Positions 7,565 to 14,781 of a stretch of 64,000 nucleotides of DNA are shown one piece after another. Position 1 is the stretch's first letter; every line of letters begins with the position of its first letter. The stretch covers positions 124,001-188,000 of the forward strand of contig NZ_JBLTXA010000003.1 in the NCBI RefSeq assembly GCF_048066175.1, given 5' to 3'. A model generated the notes under the pieces. That model searched no databases and had not been told where the DNA came from. It was given only the letters and a program-made list of their open reading frames with translations. The stretch is from Niveispirillum fermenti. GTDB taxonomy: Bacteria; Pseudomonadota; Alphaproteobacteria; Azospirillales; Azospirillaceae. The position numbers and the translations under genes are program-made.

Positions 7565-8050
7565 TTACCCTGTCGCGCCCGTGCGTGCCATGGGGGAATC
7601 GGCCGCACCGCCCCCCACCTGCCGCAACACTTCCCCCAGCACCATGGCGGCGGCCACGGCGACATTCAGCGACCGTGTGCCCGCGCGCATGGGGATCAGC
7701 ACCCGCAGGCTGGCGGCCTCATGCACATCTTCCGGCACGCCGGCGCTTTCCCGGCCCAGCAGCAGGATGTCGTCGGGCCGGTAGGCGACCTGGGTATAGG
7801 GCACGGCGGCGCGGGTGGTCAGCAGCACCAGCCGTCCCTGCCGCCGGGCCTGGAAGGCATCCCAGCTCGCATGGCGCGTCACCTCGGCATGGCCGGCATA
7901 ATCCATCACCGACCGCCGCATGCGCCGGTCGTCCAGGATGAAGCCGCAGGGCTCTATGATGTCCAGGCCGACGCCGGTGCAGGCGGCCAGCCGCATCAGC
8001 GTGCCGGCATTCTGCGGAATGTCGGGCTGGTAAAGGGCGATGCGGGGCAA
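7565..8050 (-). CDS. trmL: tRNA (cytidine/uridine-34-2'-O)-methyltransferase TrmL
   Basis: A 161-aa SPOUT-class methyltransferase that methylates the wobble-position ribose of certain tRNA-Leu species using S-adenosylmethionine. The three SPOUT motifs are visible: IPQNAGTLMRLA (motif 1 Arg), LLLGRESAGVPEDV (motif 2) and IPMRAGTRSLNVAVAAAMVL (motif 3, the trefoil-knot loop). The length matches the short YibK/TrmL type. It starts 2 bp after the stop of the small gene at 8053-8295 and precedes hemF. The C-terminal end (GGGAADSPMARTGATG) is an ordinary extension. Confidence 0.94.
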   Translation of the reverse strand: MPRIALYQPDIPQNAGTLMRLAACTGVGLDIIEPCGFILDDRRMRRSVMDYAGHAEVTRHASWDAFQARRQGRLVLLTTRAAVPYTQVAYRPDDILLLGRESAGVPEDVHEAASLRVLIPMRAGTRSLNVAVAAAMVLGEVLRQVGGGAADSPMARTGATG

Positions 8051-8052
8051 GG

Positions 8053-8295
8053 TCAGGTCAGCACGTCCAGATACATGCCACGGCGGTAGCGGGCGGGAAG
8101 GCGCAGCATGCCATCAACGATCAGGGCCGCCAGCTCCCGCGGGTTGGGCCAGCGGTTGCCGGGCCGCCCCGTGGGGATGGGCCGCCCGCCGGGGCCGGTG
8201 ATGGCGATGGTGCCGCGCCGGCCACCGCCTTCCACCAGGGCGCCGCCCATGCCGCTGGCAGCGGCGGATGTCGAATTCATGCGCGTATCGACCAT
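8053..8295 (-). CDS. Small protein of unknown function upstream of trmL
   Basis: An 80-residue frame with a Gly/Ser-rich N-terminus, a Gly/Pro-rich middle (TIAITGPGGRPIPTGRPGNR) and a more conserved-looking C-terminal segment (NPRELAALIVDGMLRLPARYRRG). I recognise no domain. The stop codon is 2 bp from the trmL start, which supports it as a real, translationally coupled gene. An internal ATG at 8278-8280 is an alternative start. The basic, short character would fit a small nucleic-acid-associated or regulatory protein, but that is not shown. Confidence 0.55.
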   Translation of the reverse strand: MVDTRMNSTSAAASGMGGALVEGGGRRGTIAITGPGGRPIPTGRPGNRWPNPRELAALIVDGMLRLPARYRRGMYLDVLT

Positions 8296-8492
8296 CTCGT
8301 GGTGTCCCCCGGCCGGGTTGTCTTTGCATCAGGAGCAGACAGGATATAAGGAACAAGGCCCGGCGGAAAGGGGCTGGTGCATCCCCGCATGGCGGAATTG
8401 CGGGGGAAAGCCGCTGTCCACGGGCTTGACTCCATGCAACCCCTCGTCTATCAACGCGGCTTCGTTGGTCGGGCGGGTTCCCGGCCGGCAAT

Positions 8493-8518
8493 GTCGAGTT
8501 TCGTCGTCGAGTTTCGTC
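8493..8518. repeat. Perfect 13-bp tandem duplication upstream of rpmB
   Basis: GTCGAGTTTCGTC occurs twice back to back (8493-8505, 8506-8518), ending about 60 bp before the rpmB start. It falls in the region expected for the promoter or 5' leader. It may be a recent slippage duplication. Confidence 0.8.
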
Positions 8519-8576
8519 AGGGTGCGCCCCGGTATCTTCTTATCCGTGGCCGCCAGCAGCAAAGAATAGGTGTTCC

Positions 8577-8873
8577 ATGTCCCGCAAGTGCGCCGTGACC
8601 GGCAAGGGTGTGCAGACCGGCAACAACGTCTCCCACGCCAACAACAAGTCCCGCCGGCGCTTCCTGCCGAACCTGCAGGAGACCTCCCTGCTGTCCGATG
8701 CGCTGGGCCGCATGGTGCGCCTGCGCCTGTCGACCAACGGCATCCGCACGATCGAGCACAAGGGTGGCCTGGACGCCGCCCTGCTGGACATCGCCGACGC
8801 CAAGCTGAGCGACGATGCCCGCAAGGTGAAGAAGCAGATCCAGAAGGCGCTGGCCGCCAAGTCCGCCGCCTGA
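8577..8873 (+). CDS. rpmB: 50S ribosomal protein L28
   Basis: A 98-aa ribosomal protein of the large subunit. It opens with the L28 signature SRKCAVTGKGVQTGNNVSHANNKSRR (in two adjoining blocks), followed by FLPNLQE and the basic RMVRLRLSTNGIRTIEHKGG. It is longer than the 77-aa E. coli protein through a C-terminal Lys/Ala-rich helix, as is usual in alphaproteobacteria. It is a single-gene unit here, not linked to rpmG. A strong hairpin lies about 45 bp downstream. Confidence 0.97.
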   Translation: MSRKCAVTGKGVQTGNNVSHANNKSRRRFLPNLQETSLLSDALGRMVRLRLSTNGIRTIEHKGGLDAALLDIADAKLSDDARKVKKQIQKALAAKSAA

Positions 8874-8916
8874 TCGGCGCGCGACGGTTCTTCTGATCGC
8901 TGCTGACGGTATCGTC

Positions 8917-8956
8917 GGCCCCGCGAGACATCCCGAGGGGATCGTTTCGCGGGGCC
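8917..8956 (+). terminator. Hairpin downstream of rpmB
   Basis: GGCCCCGCGA (8917-8926) pairs perfectly with TCGCGGGGCC (8947-8956). No T-run follows, so this may be a rho-independent-like stem or an RNA-stabilising end structure. Its position after rpmB fits transcription termination. Confidence 0.45.
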
Positions 8957-9035
8957 GCTGCCGTTTGCGGGCAGGGCCTTTCCATCCGGCCGTCGCCGGC
9001 CGGTGTGCCCGCCGTTCCTGCCAAGGTGCCGCCGC

Positions 9036-9809
9036 ATGTCGCTGTCGCCCGCCGACCTGATCGCCTTTCTGAACGGGATGCCGCCCGAGGCGCTGCTGCT
9101 GTTCCAGGCCTTGTTCTGCTTCGGCACGATTCTGGTGATGGTGCGGCTGTTCGGGGCCGCCGGCCTCTACCTCTATATCGCCACGGCCGTCATCGCGGCG
9201 AATGTGGAGGTGCTGAAGGCCGTGCAGTTCAGCTTCTATGACCATCCCGTGGCCATGGGCACGGTGCTGTTCGGCTCCACCTATCTGGCGACCGACATCC
9301 TGACGGAACATTACGGGCGCCAGGCGGCGCGCCGGGCCATCTTCCTGTCCTTCGCCGCCTATCTGCTGTTCACGCTGCTGATGGTCCTGACGCTGGGCTT
9401 CCGGCCCATGAATGCCGAACAGGCGGCCGGCGGCATGGAATGGGCCCTGCCCATGCACGACCATATCGGCGCCCTGTTCAGCCCCGCCCCGGCCCTGTTC
9501 GCGGCCGGGATGACGGCCTATCTGACCAGCCAGCTTTTCGATGTCTGGGTCTATCAGCGGATCCGGGGCGTCACGGGTGACCGCCATCTCTGGCTGCGCA
9601 ACAATGCCAGCACGATGCTGTCCTCCCTGGTCGACAACGTGATCTTCTCCGTCCTGGCCTGGGTCGTCTTTTCCCCCGACCCGGTGGGGTGGGAGGCGCT
9701 GTTCTATACCTATATCCTGGGCACCTATGGCATGCGCGTCGCCCTGACCGTGCTGGACACCCCCTTCATGTACCTGTCACGCCGCATGGTGCGGCGGGTG
9801 GATGGCTGA
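9036..9809 (+). CDS. Queuosine precursor transporter, YhhQ family
   Basis: A 257-aa polytopic membrane protein of the vitamin-uptake-like YhhQ (formerly DUF165) family, which imports queuosine precursors such as preQ0, preQ1 or queuine. Six or so hydrophobic helices are visible. Diagnostic blocks are GSTYLATDILTEHYGRQAARRA, split over the loop after helix 3, and NNASTMLSSLVDNVIFSVLAW near the end. The start at 9036 is favoured by AAGGTG eight bases upstream; an earlier in-frame ATG at 9003 lacks that support. It is followed 126 bp later by tgt, the enzyme that inserts the imported base into tRNA, so the two probably form one queuosine-salvage unit. Confidence 0.9.
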   Translation: MSLSPADLIAFLNGMPPEALLLFQALFCFGTILVMVRLFGAAGLYLYIATAVIAANVEVLKAVQFSFYDHPVAMGTVLFGSTYLATDILTEHYGRQAARRAIFLSFAAYLLFTLLMVLTLGFRPMNAEQAAGGMEWALPMHDHIGALFSPAPALFAAGMTAYLTSQLFDVWVYQRIRGVTGDRHLWLRNNASTMLSSLVDNVIFSVLAWVVFSPDPVGWEALFYTYILGTYGMRVALTVLDTPFMYLSRRMVRRVDG

Positions 9810-9935
9810 GGACGGAAGGGGTGGCGGCCAGCCATTCGCTGTGGCTTCTGTACAAAGCCGCCATTTTCGCCAATACCGGTAGGCAAGCGGCGCTGGGCGC
9901 CTGACCGTCACATCCGAAGAGTTTGTTTGCACGCC

Positions 9936-11186
9936 ATGTCCGCAACATATCCCGGTTTCTCCTTCGACATCACGCATCGCGATCCGGCCGGGTCGAAGGC
10001 GCGGATCGGTACGCTGTCCACCCCGCATGGCGCCATCCAGACGCCGAATTTCATTTTCTGCGGCACCAAGGCGGCCATCAAGGGCCTGACCACGGAGCAG
10101 ATGCGGGAAGAGAAGACGGACATCATCCTGGCCAATACCTACCATCTGATGATCCAGCCGGGCGCCGATCTGGTGGCGAAGCTGGGCGGCCTGCACAAGA
10201 TGATGAATTGGCACGGGCCGATGCTGACCGACAGCGGCGGCTATCAGATTTTCGCCATGGGCCACGGGTCGGTGGCGGACGAGGTGAAGGGGCGGCGGAC
10301 CACGACGCGCGAGAAGACGCTTCTGAAGATCACGGAGGAAGGGGCGACCTTCCGGTCCTACACCAATGGCGAAAAGCTGTTCCTGACGCCGGAGAAAAGC
10401 ATCGACATCCAGCGCAAGCTGGGACCGGACTTCGTCGTGCAGCTTGATGAATGCACGCCCTTCCATGTCGATCGCAGGTACACGGCCCGTTCCATGAAGA
10501 TGTCGCATCGCTGGGGCGACCGGTCGCTGGCGGCGTTCCGGGAATTTGGCGGCATCTCGGCCAATGGAATGCCGCAGGCCATGTATGGCATCGTCCAGGG
10601 CGGCGTCTATCCCGACCTGCGCAAGGAGAGTGCCGAGATCGTCGCCAGCCAGGATTTCTTCGCCACGGCCGTCGGCGGCTGCCTGGGCGCCACGCGCGAA
10701 CAGATGCACGATGTGGTGGGCATGGCCATGGCGCATGTGCATCCCGACCGGCCGGTGCATCTGCTGGGTATCGGCGGCATCGTGGATATATTCGAAGGGG
10801 TGGCGCTGGGCATCGACACGTTCGACTGTGTCAGCCCCACCCGCATCGCCCGCCATGGCTGGGCCCTGGCGCCCGGCGTGAAGGGCGAACGGCTGAATAT
10901 GCGCAATGCGCGGTTCAAGGATGATGATACGCCCATCGATGCCGAATGCGGCTGCTTCGCCTGCCGCACGGCCAGCCGGGGTTATGTCCACCATCTGCTG
11001 AAGGCGGAGGAGATGCTGGGCATGCAGTTGCTGACCATGCACAATGTCCACACCATGAACCGTCTGATGCGCGATATCCGCGCCGCCATCATCACCGGCA
11101 CCCTGGCCGAGGCGCGGCGCAAATGGGTGTGGCAGCCGGGCGACGGGGCCGAGGGGGCCGAGGGGGCCGAGGGGAGAAGTAAATGA
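9936..11186 (+). CDS. tgt: tRNA-guanine transglycosylase with an atypical substrate loop
   Basis: A 416-aa enzyme that swaps guanine-34 of GUN-anticodon tRNAs for a queuosine precursor base. Conserved features: LTDSGGYQIF (active-site Asp), VVQLDECTPF (base-binding Asp), YGIVQGGVYPDLR (Gln/Gly pocket), DCVSPTRIARHG (nucleophile Asp) and the zinc site CGCFACRTASRGYVHH. The pocket loop that is GGLAVGE in standard bacterial Tgt reads GGCLGATRE here (10671-10694), so residues that read the exocyclic group of preQ1 differ. The C-terminus carries a short GAEGAEGAEG tail encoded by three perfect 9-bp repeats (11145-11171). Its TGA overlaps the ATG of the next gene. Sited just after yhhQ. Whether the base used is preQ1, queuine or another is open. 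Confidence 0.9.
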   Translation: MSATYPGFSFDITHRDPAGSKARIGTLSTPHGAIQTPNFIFCGTKAAIKGLTTEQMREEKTDIILANTYHLMIQPGADLVAKLGGLHKMMNWHGPMLTDSGGYQIFAMGHGSVADEVKGRRTTTREKTLLKITEEGATFRSYTNGEKLFLTPEKSIDIQRKLGPDFVVQLDECTPFHVDRRYTARSMKMSHRWGDRSLAAFREFGGISANGMPQAMYGIVQGGVYPDLRKESAEIVASQDFFATAVGGCLGATREQMHDVVGMAMAHVHPDRPVHLLGIGGIVDIFEGVALGIDTFDCVSPTRIARHGWALAPGVKGERLNMRNARFKDDDTPIDAECGCFACRTASRGYVHHLLKAEEMLGMQLLTMHNVHTMNRLMRDIRAAIITGTLAEARRKWVWQPGDGAEGAEGAEGRSK

Positions 11187-12094
11187 GCGAACCGGCCGGC
11201 GCGGCGCCTTCCACGACCATCGCCGGCCTGTCGGCGGTCGTGGACGAGCATCTGCGCTGGCTGACCCGCTGGCACCGGGCCGCCTTTTTCCCGCGCGAAA
11301 GCGGGCTGACCGGTCTTGATGACGTGCCCGTGCCGCCCGGCCTGGCGGCCTGGGTTGCACAGATGCGGCAGGACATGGTGGCCGACCAGCCGGCCATCGA
11401 CCGGCTGATGCTGCTTCATGAGCAGTTGCACCGCATGGGCCGGCTGCTGCTGCTGCGGGCCATGGAGGGCGACCCGCCCGACCATGGCGCCTATGGCGCC
11501 GTGATGGACCGTTTCGATGAGTTCATCCAGCAATGCCGCCGCATCGAACGGGCGCTGTCGGTCGCGGGCAGCGGCATCGATCCGCTGACGGGCCTGCGCA
11601 ACCGCACGGGCCTGATGGAGGAGGTGGGGCGCGAGCTGGCGCGCTTCGCCCGCACGGGCCAGCCCTTCTGCGTGGCCCTGTGCGATCTGGACCGGTTCAA
11701 GTCGGTCAATGACACCTTTGGGCACGAGGCCGGCGACCGCGTGCTGGTGGCCGCCGCCGGTTGTCTGGGCAGCGGCATCCGCGCGCTGGACGAAGCCTTC
11801 CGCCTGGGTGGAGAGGAAATCCTGATCCTTCTGAAGGAGACGGGGCTGGAAGAGGCCGTGGCCGTACTCGACCGGCTGCGCGCCGACCTGGCGGCGACGC
11901 CCGTGCAACTGGCCGACGGGCATGTGCTGCATGTCACGGCCAGCTTCGGCGTGGCCTGCCATGGCCTGGCCGAATCGGCCATCGGCCTGATGGCGGACCA
12001 GTTGCTGGAAAGGGCCGACCAGGCGCTTTATGCTGCCAAGCATGGCGGCCGCAACCGGGTGGAGGCCTGGCGGCCCGCCCATTCCCCTCCCTGA
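11183..12094 (+). CDS. Diguanylate cyclase with N-terminal CZB-like domain (DgcZ-like)
   Basis: A 303-aa cytoplasmic enzyme likely to make c-di-GMP from two GTP. The C-terminal GGDEF domain begins at DPLTGLRNRTGL and has the metal motif DLDRFKSVNDTFGHEAGD, the inhibitory-site pattern RALD and the active-site GGEEI. The N-terminal 110 residues align by eye with the zinc-sensing CZB domain of E. coli DgcZ (YdeH). The His ligands correspond (H23, H79, H83), but the residue aligned with the Cys ligand is Pro52 in PPGLAAW. Zinc binding may be weakened or different. The ATG at 11183 overlaps the tgt stop (ATGA), implying translational coupling. A c-di-GMP enzyme coupled to a tRNA-modification gene is unexpected. 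Confidence 0.88.
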   Translation: MSEPAGAAPSTTIAGLSAVVDEHLRWLTRWHRAAFFPRESGLTGLDDVPVPPGLAAWVAQMRQDMVADQPAIDRLMLLHEQLHRMGRLLLLRAMEGDPPDHGAYGAVMDRFDEFIQQCRRIERALSVAGSGIDPLTGLRNRTGLMEEVGRELARFARTGQPFCVALCDLDRFKSVNDTFGHEAGDRVLVAAAGCLGSGIRALDEAFRLGGEEILILLKETGLEEAVAVLDRLRADLAATPVQLADGHVLHVTASFGVACHGLAESAIGLMADQLLERADQALYAAKHGGRNRVEAWRPAHSPP

Positions 12095-12111
12095 TCGCCG
12101 GGCCGTCGCCG

Positions 12112-12888
12112 ATGCCGCCGAAGCTGCCCCTGTCCGTCTTCATCATCTGCCAGGACGAGGCCGACCGGATCGGCCCCGTCATCCGGGCCGTGGCCGGCTG
12201 GGTGGACGAGGTGGTGGTGGTCGACAGCGGCAGCAGTGACGGCACGCCGGACCTGGCCCGGTCGCTGGGGGCCCGCGTCATCCACCATGACTGGCCGGGA
12301 TACGGCCCGCAGAAACGCTATGCGGAGATGCAGTGCCGGCACGACTGGCTGCTGAACCTGGATGCCGACGAGGTGCCCGTGCCGGAACTGGAGGCGGAGG
12401 TGCGGTCCTTGTTCGCGGCCGGCCCGCCGGCGCACCAGGGATATCGCATACGCACCGTGATGGCCCTGCCGCATCAGCGCCGGCCGCACCGGTTCGCCCC
12501 CCGGCACAATTACATCCGCCTTTACGACCGGCGTCACGGGCGGTTCGCCGACAGCGCCACGCATGACGCCGTGGCAATGCACAGTGGAACGGTTGCCAGC
12601 CTGCGCGCCATCATCGTGCATTATTCCATCCGCAACCACGCCGACCTGATCGCCAAGCTGAACCGCTATTCCACGGCGCAGGCGGCGGAGATCGTGGGGG
12701 CGGGCAAGGCCGGACGCTATGGCGCGCTGCGCGCCGTCACGGAGTTCCCCGTCAACCTGCTGCGCTATTTCTTCCTGAAGGGCTATTGGGTTTTCGGGCT
12801 GTACGGGCTGGAACTGGCGGCCATCATCGCCTTTTTCCGGTTCGCGCGCGTGGCGAAGGTGCGCGAAATGCATCGCGTCCCCCCTTGA
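12112..12888 (+). CDS. Family 2 glycosyltransferase (LPS-core WaaE/KdtX-like)
   Basis: A 258-aa GT-A fold glycosyltransferase. The N-terminus LSVFIICQDEADRIGPVI and VVVVDSGSSDGTPDLA form the nucleotide-sugar site. WLLNLDADEVP carries the DxD-type metal motif, and RLYDRRHGRFADSATHDAV resembles the acceptor-side region of LPS-core glucosyltransferases of the WaaE type. A hydrophobic C-terminal stretch (LRYFFLKGYWVFGLYGLELAAII) may anchor it to the inner membrane. It follows the cyclase gene after 17 bp on the same strand. The exact sugar and acceptor cannot be read from sequence. Confidence 0.83.
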   Translation: MPPKLPLSVFIICQDEADRIGPVIRAVAGWVDEVVVVDSGSSDGTPDLARSLGARVIHHDWPGYGPQKRYAEMQCRHDWLLNLDADEVPVPELEAEVRSLFAAGPPAHQGYRIRTVMALPHQRRPHRFAPRHNYIRLYDRRHGRFADSATHDAVAMHSGTVASLRAIIVHYSIRNHADLIAKLNRYSTAQAAEIVGAGKAGRYGALRAVTEFPVNLLRYFFLKGYWVFGLYGLELAAIIAFFRFARVAKVREMHRVPP

Positions 12889-13018
12889 ACAATACGGTCC
12901 GCTCATTACATTGCACCCCATCCGGGCCCCTCTGGCAGCCGAGGCGTCGGCTGTGATGTCGGATATGAACCCTCATCGCTGACGCAAGCATATCAGGCTG
13001 ATCCAAGGAGGCGCTCCC

Positions 13019-14011
13019 ATGGAGTTCCTGACAACGATCCTGCTTGAGCCGGTCATGGGTAAGGCCCTGTGGCTATGGCTCGTTTTCATGACCATCGTCC
13101 TCACGCTCCTGGCTTTCGACCTGGGCGTCCTCAACAAGAAGGACCATGAGATCGGAATCAAGGAAAGCCTTTATCTTTCGGCTTTCTATATCGTCATCGC
13201 CGTCATTTTCGGCAGTTGGGTCTGGTGGTATCTGGGGCCCGATCCGGGCATGCAGTACTTCACCGGCTATGCCCTGGAAAAGGCGCTGTCGCTCGACAAT
13301 GTCTTCGTCATCTCCCTGATCTTCGGCTATCTGGCCATCCCGCGGCTCTATCAGCACCGGGTGCTGTTCTGGGGCATCCTGGGCGTCATCATCCTGCGCG
13401 GCGTGATGATCGGGCTGGGCACGGCGCTGGTCACGAAATGGTCCTGGATATTGTTCCTGTTCGGCGGCTTCCTGATCCTGACGGGTCTGAAGATGCTGTT
13501 CATCGCCGACAAGGATGACAAGACGCTGGACGACAATGCCATGGTGCGCTTCCTGCGCCGGCATGTCCGCGTGACCCCGGAACTGCATGGCAACAGCTTC
13601 TTCGTTCACCAGCCGCATCCCGCGACCGGCAAGCTCACGCGCTATGCCACGCCGCTGTTCCTGGCGCTGCTGATGGTGGAATTCGCGGACATCGTGTTCG
13701 CGGTGGACAGCGTGCCGGCCATCTTCGCCATCACGACCGATCCGTTCATCATCTATACCAGCAACATCTTCGCCATCCTGGGGCTGCGCGCGCTCTACTT
13801 CGCGCTGGCCGCCATGGTCCATCGCTTCGAATATCTGAAATATGCGCTGGCCCTGGTGCTGGTGTTCATCGGCGGCAAGATTTTCTGGAACCATTTCCAG
13901 GGGAAGATGGACCCGGCCATCTCGCTGTCCGTCACCTTCGTCCTGCTGGCCGGCGGCGTGGTCTATTCATTGCTGAAGACCCGCCGCGCGGAGGCCAAGG
14001 ACAAGATCTGA
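13019..14011 (+). CDS. TerC-family membrane protein, Alx type (copy 2 of 3)
   Basis: A long-form TerC protein (330 aa) like E. coli Alx, which is connected with manganese homeostasis and alkaline response. About nine hydrophobic helices are visible. YALEKALSLDNVFVISLIFGY is the first hallmark and VEFADIVFAVDSVPAIFAIT the second. They are separated by a charged cytoplasmic loop (ADKDDKTLDDNAMVRFLRRH). A strong ribosome site AAGGAGG lies 9 bp before the start. I see no clear manganese riboswitch in the 130-bp leader. Convergent with the DUF1194 gene. Confidence 0.93.
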   Translation: MEFLTTILLEPVMGKALWLWLVFMTIVLTLLAFDLGVLNKKDHEIGIKESLYLSAFYIVIAVIFGSWVWWYLGPDPGMQYFTGYALEKALSLDNVFVISLIFGYLAIPRLYQHRVLFWGILGVIILRGVMIGLGTALVTKWSWILFLFGGFLILTGLKMLFIADKDDKTLDDNAMVRFLRRHVRVTPELHGNSFFVHQPHPATGKLTRYATPLFLALLMVEFADIVFAVDSVPAIFAITTDPFIIYTSNIFAILGLRALYFALAAMVHRFEYLKYALALVLVFIGGKIFWNHFQGKMDPAISLSVTFVLLAGGVVYSLLKTRRAEAKDKI

Positions 14012-14019
14012 TGTGGGCC

Positions 14020-14047
14020 GGCGGGCGGGTGCAACACCCCGCCCGCC
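14020..14047. terminator. Shared terminator hairpin, terC copy 2 / DUF1194 gene
   Basis: GGCGGGCGGG (14020-14029) and CCCGCCCGCC (14038-14047) form a perfect 10-bp stem with an 8-nt loop between two convergent stop codons. Confidence 0.55.
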
Positions 14048-14072
14048 CCCGGTGCCGCCCCTTGGCAGGCGG

Positions 14073-14756
14073 TCACACCATCTCCGTCACCAGCTTGCCC
14101 AGCAGCACGCCGGCGAAGGCATCCAGGCTGTCGGCCGCGCGCACGAAGGCGTCGCGGCCGGTGATGACGTTGCCGGTATAGTAATTCTCCAGCCAGTCAT
14201 ATTCGTTCAGGATGGCCAGCGCGTTGATGGTGACATTGGCGCCGGCCGCATAGCCGCGGGCCGATCGCGGATCGATGCCGGCATTGCTGAAGCCGTTGGA
14301 CACGACATCGATGGTCCGCCGGGCGGTACTGAAAGGTGCCTGGTCCAGAAGGGCCACGGCCCGCACCATGGCGCTGCCCAGTGCCGTCGCCCCGCCCATG
14401 GCCACACCGGGGGCAGCATCGATGCTGGCGGCGAAGGTCTCGCAATCGCTCCCCGTCCGCAGGTGCCGCCAGGGAACCAGGGTGGTCAGCGTATCGGGGC
14501 CGGCGAACTGGGCCAGCATGACGGCGATGCCATTGCCCCCGCCCCGGACGATGGCTTCGGCCACCGCCTTGTGCCGAAAGGCGGCGGCATGGCCGCGCAA
14601 CTGGAAATCCAGCAATCCCTCATCGATGCTGGCCGATGCATCCACGGCCAGCAGCAGGGCGAGATCGACCGCCGGCGCCGGCTGGGCCAGTGCTGCGGGA
14701 ACCGCTGGCAGGGCCGCCAGTCCTGACAGGATGGAACGACGCGACAGCAGGGTCAC
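14073..14756 (-). CDS. DUF1194 / von Willebrand A-like exported protein
   Basis: A 227-aa protein with an N-terminal signal (RRSILSGLAALPAVPAALAQ, Tat-like through its RR and Ala-rich core). It is followed by a vWA-type domain opening LALLLAVDASASIDEGL, whose DASAS is the MIDAS metal motif. VSNGFSNAGIDP and the final VRAADSLDAFAGVLLGKL match the DUF1194 family common in alphaproteobacteria. The function is unknown; vWA domains usually mediate metal-dependent protein contacts. It lies 25 bp downstream of mutY on the same strand and is probably co-transcribed. Confidence 0.85.
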   Translation of the reverse strand: MTLLSRRSILSGLAALPAVPAALAQPAPAVDLALLLAVDASASIDEGLLDFQLRGHAAAFRHKAVAEAIVRGGGNGIAVMLAQFAGPDTLTTLVPWRHLRTGSDCETFAASIDAAPGVAMGGATALGSAMVRAVALLDQAPFSTARRTIDVVSNGFSNAGIDPRSARGYAAGANVTINALAILNEYDWLENYYTGNVITGRDAFVRAADSLDAFAGVLLGKLVTEMV

Positions 14757-14781
14757 AGGATGCTCGGGGCCTCCGCCCGGT

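Noticed and set aside
6571..7941. A 456-residue plus-strand frame across the phosphatase/hemF/trmL region
   Set aside because: Antisense to hemF and flanking genes with no family resemblance; caused by high GC content.
12889..13018. Possible yybP-ykoY manganese riboswitch upstream of the second terC
   Set aside because: The leader is short and lacks the conserved core; only a good Shine-Dalgarno is visible.
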